DNA from: Rhyacichthys aspro | Lineage: Eukaryota > Chordata > Actinopteri > Gobiiformes > Rhyacichthyidae | DNA: 64,000 nt | Direction: 5' to 3' | Assembly: GCA_036850595.1 (NCBI GenBank) | Contig: CM072159.1 | Coordinates: 32,198,371-32,262,370, forward strand | Shown here: piece after piece, positions 13,501-22,740 of the stretch | Position numbering within the stretch: position 1 is the first letter of the stretch | Layout: the number at the start of each line of letters is the position of its first letter | The notes under the pieces: model-generated | The model's database searches: none | Seen by the model: the letters and a program-made list of their open reading frames with translations, nothing else | Told to the model about the DNA's origin: nothing | Made by a program: the position numbers and the translations under genes

Positions 13501-16500
13501 AGACGTGATCTAGTCTTTATAATTAAGGATTTTAATAGATGAGAATGATCAGTCCACAGCAGGATTTTGTCCAATCACAGCTCACTTCAGGTAAAAAGGA
13601 GCGCTCCCATTGGTCGACACTGATGTCAACAACGAAGGAACGAGGAAATAAACCAAGGAAATGGGTTATTCTGTTGGAAATACGTCTTATTTTACAGAGA
13701 AACACCTCAAAAAAGATAAAAAAAAGAGAAATGTGCAGCAAATGAAACATGGATGTGGTGGAAAATTGGTCCGGTTTTACTTTTTTTTTTTAATAAAAGA
13801 AGAAGGAAAGGTTATTACGCGGCTGTTGGAGGAGAGTGGAGTCTGAGACCGGGACAAAAACGAAATCAGGAACTGTGGCTTTCAAGAGATGTATGTTGCC
13901 CAATATTTAAACAGATTATCAGGTCATCAGTCAATAATATGGGTGTAAAAGGTGTGTTGTACCCCTTTCCCTTTAATGCAATCAGAATTAAAAGCTGTAA
14001 AATATAAACAGAAGTAGGTTGTGTTACTGTGTGTGCTGTTACTGCTTTGTTTAAAGGAGAAATGCAATGCCAGCTGCAAAAACTGACAGGTACTTGTGTT
14101 TTAATCATTTGTACACACCATCTAAGCTGTATTGAGTTTTTATTTTGAATGCATAGTGTTACTGTGTGTTTCTGTCTGTGTTTAGGACCTATGGGGATGA
14201 ACAGTGGACAGGGCTGAGCACTTCTCTCTGGAAACTGCCCACTGCCCAGAGATACTCTGAATGTCTTGCTGCAGCCTGTGGAAAGAAAAGACACAGAACA
14301 TCTTAGAGATAATGAGAACAGAGCACAAAGAAACATGATAATGAGAGAGTAAAAGGAGGAAGGAAAAAGGCTGATGTTCGTAATAATAGCAGCGTGTTTA
14401 CATACTTTATAATAGTTTTGATTTGGGAACACTACACATTCTATTTAAAATCAAAACATGAACAAAGAAAGATCAAATTTGTTATTCCTGTTGGCTCTAT
14501 TTATCATGGATCAGTTTAAATACATTGAAAATACCTGAAGAAGTCACACTGCCTTTTGCCGAAGTGAAAATGCCCTTGAAATGTGTGTTTGAACAAGAAC
14601 GAGCCCAAACACAGCAGTAAGAGCAGCATCTCGGTTCAGATCAACAAGACTGACCTTAATCCAACAGAAAACCTGTGGGTGACGTCAAAAATGCTGTTTC
14701 TGAGACAAAAACCCTTAAAAGCAGAGGAACGGTGGATGTAGTGCAGTACTAGATGTTCACAGGAGCCAGAAGCTGCTCAAAAACACTGCTTCTACATGAA
14801 ATATTAGTGACTGATAGGAAAGATCAATCTGAAGCAAGCTCTTTACAAACTCTAACATTTACCGTATAAAGAAAAAACAGTCTAATATTCCCCTTTTCTT
14901 CACTTTCTGTAAAAGAATAACATTTTTTTTCATGTTTTTGTTCATGTTTTGATTTGGAACAGAATGTGAAGTGTTCCCAATGCTTTTGTGTGAATGAAAA
15001 TTAAAGCTATTGAAAGGATTTGGAGCTTTACTCACTTTTTTAAAACACACTATTACTGTTATTATGAATTATGTACAGAATAAGGGCTACATTTATTTAC
15101 ACATACACTGCTGTATAGAAAACCCTTCAGACACACCTTTATGAACCAGAGCCAGAGTGTACACCACTTCCTTGTTGTTCTTGTTAAAAGGATGGTTGAA
15201 GCACACACACATACTTCCTGCAAGAAAATCAATGCACAAATTAAGCAAGAAATCACAATTATTGTCAACAGAAAGCCTCTGAATATAAAACTAGCCCCAC
15301 AATAGTATGATTGATGAATTTAAATGGCATCAATACATGTCCACACTACTCATTATTCACTACAATTCAGTAATTAATACTTTTGAAAAGATGACAGACA
15401 CCATTTTAGTTTGAAAGCCTCACCAACAGAGTCGTTTTTGTGTTAGATTCTTGAACCATTTAATGAATAACGATGTAAAAAGACATGAGTTTCTCTCTAT
15501 TTCTGAGAAGCTAGAGACAGATCAAATGAAAATACATTAAACTGACAAATAATTGATCTCCAATTAAACAGGAAGGTAACACTTTATAACAGCTAAACAC
15601 TATTAAGCATTAAGTATAATTGATCTTTTACAAAACTCCTACATTAATAATCACCATTAAACTTATTTATATTACAGTCTTGAATAATAAGCTCATTCAA
15701 AATTATATAAATAGGACAAAAAGTCTGCTTATGTCCTTTATTCCATCAGCTTTGTATTTATTTCTGGGAACTGTGTGATTTAGCTCTAATGTTGTTAATG
15801 TGTATGTTGACTTAATAGTGTGTAGCTGTAATAAAGTGTTACTGACAGGAATTATATGTTATTTATTTGATTTGAAAGTCTGTCAATCACTTTAAACCAT
15901 CACCTTCAAGATATTCACGGATCAGACAAAACATTATGACACTGAATATTTAAGTGAATAACATGGCTCCTTTTAGTGAGTGGAGCATGTTCCACCTGGA
16001 ACTCACTGGACTTAATGGATCTGCTGCTGACAACTTAGGGCCAGAACCACAGCACACCTTCAAATCCAACTAAAACCTGCACAAATCCAACTAAAACCTG
16101 CACAAATCCAACTAAAACCTGCTCAAATCCAACTAAAACCTGCACAAATTGATCTAAAACTCATTCAAATCCAACTTAAACTCATTCAAATCCAACTAAA
16201 ACCTGTTCAAATCCAACTAAAACCTGCTCAAATCCAACTAAAACCTGCTCAAATCCATCTAAAACTCATTCAAATCCAACTTAAACTCATTCAAATCCAA
16301 CTAAAACCTGTTCAAATCCAACTAAAACCTGCTCAAATCCAACTAAAACCTGCTCAAATCCATCTAAAACCTGTTCAAATCCATCTAAAACCTGTTCAAA
16401 TCCATCAAAAACCTGTTCGAATTCACCTAAAACCTGTTCAAATCCATCTAAAACCTGTTCAAATCCAATTGAAACCTGTTCAGATCCATCTAAAACCTGT

Positions 16501-19500
16501 TTAAATCCAACTAAAACCTGTTCTAATCCATCTAAAACATGTTCAAATCCATCTAAAACTCATTCAAATCCATCTAAAACATGTTCAAATCCATCTATAA
16601 CATGTTCAAATCCATCTAAAACTCATTCAAATCCATCTAAAATCTGTTCAAATCCAACTGAAACCTGTTCAAATCCATCTAAAACCTGTTCAAATACATC
16701 TAAAACCTGTTCAAATCCAACTGAAACCTGTTCAAATCCATCTAAAACCTGTTCAAATCCATCTAAAACACCTTCAGGGGTCTAGCGGAGTCTCTCCAAT
16801 ATTAGGCAGGTGGTCATAATGTTATGGCTGATCGGTGTATATTACATTATTACATATTAAACTTTAGAACATTATAAGAGATCATAGATAGATAGATATA
16901 TACATTATAGAAAAATGCTGAAAAGCCCCCAACTCCAGATTTGACCAAATTAAAACACTGATTATTCATTTGTCTTGTTATGATTTGTAAATAAATGTGT
17001 TTTCTGGACTTACGTTCTTGTTTTCAGTGAGTAAAAGACAGACAACACATACAGATTTAATCATGTAACTGCAGTATCTGGGAATATTTCAGTAACAACA
17101 TCATCTCTGCAGGCGTTACCTATTCTGTTTGTGAACACTTCCATCCGAACAAGCTCCTGCTCCGCTTTCTCAACGTGATAATGGTCAAACCCTAGATTTA
17201 CAAACCTGTTGAACAAATACATACATAAACAGTGAAAATAATGAAGATTAATGCACGGTGTAAAAATAAATTTAGCCGCGCAGTGCAGGAAATGTATAGG
17301 GATTAACTTCTGTTTCGAAAGAGAAATACAGAATAATAGGCGCCTGCTGATACAACATTTTTCTTTGGTGCTATGAGTTTGTTGCCTTACTTGACTGTGG
17401 GGAATGAATTAGCTGGCATCTCCAATGGGAGCTCCAACTGTAGAAAAAAACATTAAAAAATTACAGCCAGTCAAAAGCACAATGCAAATGTTCATAATAA
17501 ATGTGAAATCCAGTTTATTCATTATTTCTTGTGACGTACCACGGTCTCACAGTTGTGGCTGGAGTAAAACTGCACACATCGCAGCAGGAACTTCCCCTGC
17601 AACACATTTATTTTAGTTATTCTTTGCATGAATAAATACTATAATTTGACTGCTGCTCGTTACCTTGTGGGTGAGATAGTACAGTCTCTGAGTAAGTCCG
17701 TCCCACTGGATCCAACTGAAGTCCTCTATGATTCTTTCTGCTGTTTTGGACAAGCGCTCTGGATTTGCCATTACCTGGTTCAAGCAAACACATTTATATT
17801 CAGCTCTGCGCACGCTCTGAGGCTTTAACGCTAACTCCTCACAAGGATAAAAGGTGCATTGCTGTTTTTAGACTTCACGTTCTTCCGTTTATTCCCGTTA
17901 AAGGTGACTGGAGCCTATCCAAGCAGCTTTGGGCGTGAGGTGCACTCTGGACATGGAGCACTTCCAACTGAACTCTGGTACAGTTCGATTTAAGAGTGAA
18001 CGAAAACATCACGTAACGTTTATTTTTCCCCAGAGAAGAACAAAAAGGAACCAAAATAATATTGTAAAATGCATCTGTGAACGCTCTGGACCAGGGCTTT
18101 TTGCTGATGGATCGAACTAAATGGATCGTTTTACGTTTTGGTGCGAACTAAAAATGTGAAGACAACTATTCTCTCTCAGAGTCATTCACTAGAAGCACTT
18201 TAGATTCACATTTTGACTTGTACATGCATGTTTTTGGACGGAGGGAGGAAGAAGGAGAGAACCAAGTTTGAAGGGATTATATGTATTTCACGAGACGCAT
18301 TTAAATCACCATGAAATTACGTTGTTTTACCTAAAAAAATTGCCGTGAAATGGGTCTGGAATCCCTTCAGAGCTATTTCCACTCAATAGAAATCCTCTTG
18401 AGTGATTCTCAAACTTTACTCACCAAGTAGCATCTCAAAATATATTTCTTTTATATGTTTCTCTACAGATTCAGTAATAATTATGGACATAAACAGGTTT
18501 AAAGTGAGTTGAGTTCAGTTTAAATACAGTTTAAGTGCTTCTTGAACAGGTCTAGGGCACTTTTAGTTTGATTTATGGTGTTTAAGTTGGTCTTTGAAAG
18601 GTTTTTGTTTATTTTAGATGGACTTTAACAGGTTCTGAATGGTTTTAGTTTCACATTAATAGATTTTAAATGATTTAAGCTGGACTCTGTTTGCCTCAAG
18701 TAGCTGTAGTTGGTTTTTATTTGGACAAAATAAAATGGATTATCATCAAAATGGGCTCTCTTTGTTGGAGGATAATGGAGCTGCATTTAACACAGCTCTG
18801 GACCAATTGGCACTTTTATGTATTTAAAATGGAGCAGGCTTTATGTGCTTCCATTGGTACTAACCCAAAGAAATCTACTTCGAATCCACAGAGAACACTC
18901 ATTCATCGTGTAGAAAATAAAAACAGACACTTACTCCTTGTGAGAAACCGTACAGAGCAGTTTATTCTTTAGGGATACTCTAAGATGGTCCGGTCTGTTG
19001 TGATAAATGAAGCTATAAATATATCAAATGTGAGTGTAGCTCAAACGTACCACTCTGTAACCCTCCTGCCTCGTCAGCAGAACGTGATACAGATCCACGT
19101 CTAGAACACAGACAGGTTTTTACTCCCGAGGTGAGATTTAGTCGGAAGTGAGTGGAACGTAAAGACACACAGACTTACATCCATCTTCAGTCAACAGCAG
19201 CAGGTGGCTCTCCAGCACTGATCTCCTGTCAGCGTCCTGATGGAGGAACTGTACGGAACCATAAGGGAACATGAGTTGGCGGAACATTACAGAAGCCAGA
19301 TGGACGGCGTTCGCTCATTTTCATTTTAATGCAGTGTTTCTATCGGTGCCAATTTGTGTGAACTTTCATCTTGTAAAATAAATCTCCTCTTTGTCAGCTG
19401 GTGGATGCAGTAAAAGCAATAAAAATATAGTCTTACCTGAACTTTGACCCTGCAGTCCACGGCTTTAAGGACTTTTGTGTTGTTTATGGGATGAATTTCA

Positions 19501-21280
19501 ATCAGAAGAGTTAGGCATTTAGAAACTGCAAAGACAAACAACAACGTGACTTTATGGTAGTCACAGGTAAGTCTCAAGTCCAGGTCCTACTTCAAGGTTT
19601 CAAGTCCTTTTCAGTCAACAACACTAATATTAAGTTAAAATTAAAACAGCTGGTGTCATCTTTTTAATCTGTATTTAACATAGAAATTATAAATTTGTTC
19701 AAAGTGCTTGTGTTTCTATAGAATATTTAGTCAAAAAAGTATTGTCATCATGATTTTTTCAATGCTTTGGCTCCTTTTAGACTTTGTAAAGGTAGATTGT
19801 AAAGCTCTGTAGCGCTGAGTTTTACAAGAAAATAAATCGTTTTGTGCACACTTTTTTAAAATAACATTCTTTTAATCTTTGGGAGAAGCATCAAGTCTTT
19901 TCAGAGACTCAAGTCCAAGTGAAGTCTGAGTCTTTGGTTCAAGTCTGAGTCTTTGGTTAAAATCCAAGTCCAGTTACAAGTCTTTTTTATATTTTCTCAA
20001 GTCAGAAGTCTTTAAATGTGTAAATTCCTCTGTAAATGAGTTGGAAACAGCTCAATACTTGGTTTGGGGTAGTCCTCTCCTCGTGTATTTTGTGCCAAGC
20101 TGACAGCTGAGAAGAAAAAAACATATGAATAATGTAAGTTTACAGAGAATGTCACAGATATAGTACACTTCTCTCAATACTCCTCTTTCTTTGGACCCAA
20201 CTGTGCACAACAGCCAATAATAATAATAGTGACTGTAGGTCTATTATTATAAAATATCAGTTTATATATTATTGAGTCTCACCGAGCAGTGTCTCCTCTT
20301 TGTTGAGGGAGCAGCTGCTAACACACACCTGCTTGTCAAACGTGTACAGGAGCTGATGGAACAGAAACAGACACACATATTCAACAACGCTCCAGATAAA
20401 TAGAACACAAATGTACATTACCTTGTTTTGTTTGGTTGTAGAGTCATATTTCCCGATCCTGGTGGTTCCTGTTGCTCCCTGTAACGACGACAGTCACATT
20501 CAAACTATTCAAACGACACGCACGAATAAATCCTGAGTGATTCTGAAAAGAAAAGTCACGCTTGACCTCTTCATTACTTGGCTCGACCTTTTCTAATCAT
20601 CCTAACTACACTTGCTTCACTTCAAGTCAGCTATTTAAATTATCTTTATTTTATTTTAAAGGATTTGCAATAAAACAAGGCCCGCTTTGACTCGAAGGCA
20701 TTAAAAAAGCAGCACTATCTCGACTTAACCTTTAAAACCCACTAGATTTTATTCAGCTCTGTCATTAAAAATGGATGCAGTGCTGCAGATTCAGTTCAAT
20801 AGTAGAGCATTTCAGATTCTAGCACAGGTCCCAGGGATTTCTCAAACATCAAATAGGTTTAAGTCAAGCAGAAATTCAAGAAGAAAACATGAGATATCTA
20901 TTAAAAAAGATAGGCTTATCATAATAGCTCTATAAAAATTAAAAAACTTTATATTGTACAGTCACATATAGGCTGCAGTAGGTTATTAAAACACAATTTC
21001 TTCAGTATTACTTGCCTTCCAGGAATAAAGGATGCTCCCATCTCTCTCAGTGTTCAAGATACAAGTGTCCACAGTCCCGGAGTATTCTGTGGACAGTTTT
21101 ACTCAATATTAATGACAGAAATGCAGTGCAGTGGTGATGGTAGTTCACATTAGAGCTGGTTCTTACTCCTCCACAGTGCACACCTGCCTCACCTTTAACC
21201 CTGCACACCGACGCCTCTTTCCTGAGCAGATCACACACCACATCTCTGTTCAGGTCAAACTTTCGCTTTAACTTTAACAT
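1515..21280 (-). CDS. gsap: gamma-secretase activating protein (gsap), 5' 25 exons, 3' end off window
   Basis: Homologue of human GSAP, reported to modulate gamma-secretase cleavage of APP. Coding exons, in transcript order: 21193-21280, 21016-21086, 20422-20478, 20283-20352, 20059-20106, 19437-19525, 19179-19248, 19051-19100, 17664-17774, 17540-17596, 17391-17437, 17120-17205, 15137-15217, 14189-14275, 13291-13383, 13047-13215, 10861-10951, 9979-10048, 9398-9477, 9200-9280, 7381-7500, 7195-7250, 6481-6512, 4300-4361, 1515-1610. They sum to 1962 nt (654 codons) with phase kept at every junction. Diagnostic matches to human: IEIHPINNTKVLKAVD, EDFSWIQWDGLTQRLYY, SFDHIQEFIL and LVPLFQEEDPQQRALIGL. 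The start MLKLKRKFDLNRDV aligns with the human N terminus. Human GSAP is about 854 aa, so about 200 residues, including the C-terminal 16-kDa region described as active, lie left of base 1. All introns are GT-AG except intron 2, which is GC-AG. Exon edges are inferred; identity is very likely. Confidence 0.93.
1910..2595 (+). mobile_element. Tc1/mariner-like relic, family C, with internal 51-bp duplication
   Basis: Ends are inverted copies: TACAGAGCTGTGAACAG on the left and CACAGCACTGTA on the right, bounded by TA. Close to the right end is the phrase GGGGGCAAATATTTATTCAC, typical of a common fish Tc1 family. The middle encodes KYGGGSVMVWSCSDASG, a Tc1 transposase motif, twice in tandem (2169-2219 and 2220-2270). 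Most of the transposase is deleted, so the copy is dead. It lies in the gsap intron between exons 24 and 25. Family assignment is from memory. Confidence 0.8.
3305..3720 (-). mobile_element. Tc1/mariner-like relic, family B, containing a 45-bp tandem array
   Basis: The left flank (GTCTGGTGATTTTTGTTA, then CACAAAATGAAAAGTG) is inverted at the right (CACTTTTCCATTTTGTAAA). The internal phrase AAATCAATATTTGG is typical of a fish Tc1 family. Between the ends only the 45-bp array remains. The array unit includes CATGTAATCCCAGACA, antisense of the VWDYM stretch of that family's transposase. Confidence 0.7.
3405..3636. repeat. 45-bp minisatellite, about 5 copies
   Basis: Tandem unit contains ACTAAACCAGACCATGTAAT followed by CCCAGACAAAACCAGACC. 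Copies differ by a few substitutions, for example AGACTGG versus AAACTGG. Because 45 is a multiple of three the minus strand stays open and reads SGFVWDYMVWFSPVW repeatedly; this is not taken as a gene. The same unit occurs at 11535-11905. Confidence 0.93.
3799..3826. repeat. (TA)n microsatellite
   Basis: Run of alternating TA dinucleotides in a gsap intron. Confidence 0.9.
4869..5752 (-). mobile_element. Tc1/mariner-like relic, family C, second copy, longer
   Basis: TACAGTGCTGTGAGAAAG on the left and TTTTTCACAGCGCTGTA on the right form the inverted ends. The transposase reads on the minus strand. C-terminal fragments with IEMLWSDVKKTV are visible at 4975-5200, and the KYGGGSVMVWSCSDASG unit is duplicated with the same 51-bp junction as the copy at 1910-2595. 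Multiple stops and deletions make it non-functional. It lies in the gsap intron between exons 23 and 24. Confidence 0.85.
8163..8370. repeat. 41-bp minisatellite, about 5 copies
   Basis: Perfect to near-perfect tandem copies of a unit beginning GACCAGTCAGGGTGACCTCT and ending CCCCTGTGCATCAGAACTG. The unit corresponds to the RPVRVPMLTPVH...HQNW stretch of the family A transposase with an internal deletion. The same array is at 41316-41565. Confidence 0.95.
8464..9062. repeat. 21-bp minisatellite, about 28 copies
   Basis: Tandem unit with core AAATCCATCTAAAACCTGTT and variants (CAACTAAAA, TTAATCTAAAA). Because 21 bp equals seven codons, one frame stays open across the array and reads (Q-I-x-L-K-P-V)n for 226 codons. 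The absence of a promoter or splice context and the intronic position argue against coding. Related arrays are at 16059, 41661, 48737 and 56043. Confidence 0.95.
11420..12083 (-). mobile_element. Tc1/mariner-like relic, family B, second copy, with 45-bp array
   Basis: Left end TTATTAGTTTATAAAATGC and right end TTTTGTAAACTAATAAAAAT are inverted copies. AAATCAATATTTGCC follows the left end as in the copy at 3305. The interior is almost entirely the 45-bp array. Located in the gsap intron between exons 16 and 17. Confidence 0.75.
11535..11905. repeat. 45-bp minisatellite, about 8 copies
   Basis: Same unit as the array at 3405-3636 (core CATGTAATCCCAGACAAAAC), more homogeneous. Open on the minus strand in two frames purely because of the period. 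Confidence 0.95.
12655..12975 (+). repeat. dispersed repeat, arm 1 of an inverted pair (partner 18400-18740)
   Basis: Reverse-complementary, with moderate divergence, to 18400-18740. Shared landmarks are CTACAGCTACTTGAGGCAA, AAGCACTTAAACTGTATTT and AACTGAACTCAACTCAC. The interior contains degenerate CTAAAACC-type units resembling the 21-bp satellite. The outer end near 12955-12975 (GTTTGAGAAACAC) resembles hAT-type termini, but the family is not established. Confidence 0.7.
13430..13880 (+). repeat. TTAA-type interspersed repeat, diverged subfamily copy
   Basis: Shares AAAAAGGAGCGCTCCCATTG GTCGACACT and GGAGAGTGGAGTCTGAGAC with the main family. The left half differs and matches the fragment at 47755-47905 instead (GTAACAGGAATCATCTGA...ATGAGACCTTAAGACG). 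An older or chimeric subfamily. Intron of gsap between exons 14 and 15. Confidence 0.65.
14373..15071 (+). mobile_element. Tc1/mariner-like relic, family D
   Basis: Inverted ends TGTTCGTAATAATAGCAG and TATTACTGTTATTATGAA, with a second inverted pair inside (GGGAACACTACACATTCT versus AGAATGTGAAGTGTTCCC). The interior retains a transposase trace: ATGCCCTTGAAATGTGTGTT, then GACCTTAATCCAACAGAAAA CCTGTGGG, equivalent to the DLNPxENLW motif. Frameshifts, stops and deletions make it inactive. No tandem array is present. Lies in the gsap intron between exons 13 and 14. Confidence 0.8.
15912..16841 (+). mobile_element. Tc1/mariner family A MITE-like copy whose interior is a 21-bp satellite
   Basis: Both termini are present and inverted: TATTCACGGATCAGACAAAA CATTATGAC on the left, GTCATAATGTTATGGCTGAT CGGTGTATA on the right. 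Element-derived flanks remain (GGCTCCTTTTAGTGAGTGG at left; CAGGGGTCTAGCGGAGTC and CAATATTAGGCAGGTGG at right). Everything between CACACCTTCA and CCTTCAGGGGTC is the 21-bp array. TA dinucleotides bound the copy. Intron between gsap exons 12 and 13. Confidence 0.85.
16059..16775. repeat. 21-bp minisatellite, about 34 copies
   Basis: Same unit as at 8464, with sub-blocks such as AAACTCATTCAAATCCAAC that repeat at a higher order (two blocks of roughly 126 bp near 16140-16370). Embedded in the family A element. Confidence 0.95.
18400..18740 (-). repeat. dispersed repeat, arm 2 of an inverted pair (partner 12655-12975)
   Basis: Begins GAGTGATTCTCAAACTTTAC, reminiscent of hAT termini, and runs to GTAGCTGTAGTTGGTTTTTA. 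It carries old, degenerate forms of the 21-bp unit in opposite orientation. It sits in the gsap intron between exons 8 and 9. Confidence 0.7.
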
Positions 21281-21640
21281 AAGGATATTCCCGACTGCGT
21301 TTCGTGCAAAAAAATAAAAAATGACATGTGGAACTCCTCTCTACTTTGACTCCAGGCTGTGTTCACTTTAGAAGAAGCGGCACCTTGCAGCCATCTTCAG
21401 TCCCGACATCATGTGACCTGAGAATAGCGACGGAAACTTCACACTTGTTCCTGTTCAGGCAGAAAGTTTCATTTGTTGACATGCGGAAATACTTGTGTCA
21501 CATTGTTCTTTGGAGTAGCTCCGCCCTCCTCGGGACTGAAGCGAGGAAGCATTGGCCGAGGAACACATCACTCCAGCGGCCTGGAATCTCACACCGCCCC
21601 GCTGAATCTCTGCACATTCCCCCGGGGCTTTCTGAGTGAA
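21281..21640 (-). promoter_or_regulatory. gsap: gsap 5' UTR and proximal promoter region
   Basis: Moderately GC-rich sequence directly upstream of the gsap start codon. It must hold the 5' UTR and promoter, because the AT-rich repeat begins beyond it. No TATA box or strong named motif was recognised. The gene is divergent from nampt, with 1460 bp between the two ATGs. Confidence 0.4.
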
Positions 21641-22400
21641 TAGTATTCAGTTAAATTTATAATATCAGACTCTTCACTACTACACAAAAATACTCGTCTA
21701 TTTGTTTAAATCACCTAACTAGAAGTGATTTTTTTTAAAATTTATTTTATTTTATTTATTCATTTATTTATTTATTATTTATTTTATTTGAACATTTAAT
21801 GGACTATTTATCAGTGACTGTCCCGGACATATCTATTCCACGGCTTGTCTGCCCTGGGAGTGAAAAAGTTAGTATCCATTTACATTCATAATATCATACT
21901 CATCCTTATTTATTTATTTATTTCATTTTTCATTCATTTGTACATTTAATGAACTAATGGATGGACATGTCCGTCGTGGGAGTGAAAAAATGAGCATCCA
22001 TTTAAATTAATAATGTCACTCTCATTATTTTTATTTTGGAATTCATTACTTTTAATTTTCATTTATTTATTTATTTATAATTTTTTTCATTCATTTGTAC
22101 ATTTAATGGAGTGAAAAAATGAGCATCCATTCAAATTTATAATATCATACTCATCCTTATTTATTTATTTAATTTTTCATTCATTTGTACATTTAATGAA
22201 CTAATGGATGCACATGTCCGTCGTGGGAGTGAAAAAAATGAGCATCCATTTAAATTCATAATATCCCTCTCATTATTTTAATTTTATATTTAATTTTTTT
22301 TTCCATTCATTTGTACATTTAATGGAGTGAAAAAATGAGCATCCGTTCAAATTTATAATATCATACATTTTTTTAAATTATTATTTATTTATTTTATTAT
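21640..22400. repeat. AT-rich tandem repeat in the gsap-nampt intergenic region
   Basis: About five units of roughly 115-120 bp. Each carries GGAGTGAAAAAATGAGCATC and then TATTTA-rich spacer; alternate units match best, so the true period is a dimer of about 235 bp. One form includes ACATGTCCGTCGTGGGAGTG, the other lacks it. The repeat occupies half of the 1.46 kb between the two divergent start codons. Confidence 0.85.
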
Positions 22401-22500
22401 TTATTCTTATTTAATTATTTTCTGTGTCTAACCCAAAACCTGCAAAGTCATTTAATGAGCAACACTACCCTCTTGTGGCTATAGTGTGAACTGCAAGAAC

Positions 22501-22740
22501 ATTTTACCCGCTCTTTGCTTTAACGCGATTGGCTGCTGTGTGTCACGTGGTCGGGCCGTCATCAGTTAGCCGACAGCAGCCGCGGTGGTGACGCCTACGT
22601 TAGCCCGCCCTTTACCCCGCCCGGTTTTCCCCTCTCGTCCTTCCCCCTGCCCCGCTCCACAACCAGGCAGGAGTCCCCCGGCGGAACGGCGCGCAACACA
22701 ACACACTGACAGCTGCGACTGACTCACAACCGAGGGGAAG
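22501..22740 (+). promoter_or_regulatory. nampt: nampt proximal promoter and 5' UTR, GC-rich
   Basis: GC-rich block directly upstream of the nampt ATG, in sharp contrast to the AT-rich repeat before it. An inverted CCAAT box (ATTGG) sits at 22528-22532 and a canonical E-box CACGTG at 22544-22549, about 195 bp before the start codon. No TATA box was seen, consistent with a CpG-island promoter. Mammalian NAMPT is known to be driven by CLOCK:BMAL1 through E-boxes, so a circadian role is plausible here but inferred. The transcription start is not determined. Confidence 0.65.

Noticed and set aside
13866..14432. 188-codon minus-strand open frame
   Set aside because: Only the GCSKTFRVSLGSGQFPERSA part is real (gsap exon 14); the rest is intron read-through.
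17101..17205. Apparent frameshift in gsap exon 12
   Set aside because: Came from a miscount; rechecking bases gives an 86-nt exon with frame intact and good homology (MEVFTNRI then GSMCVCF).
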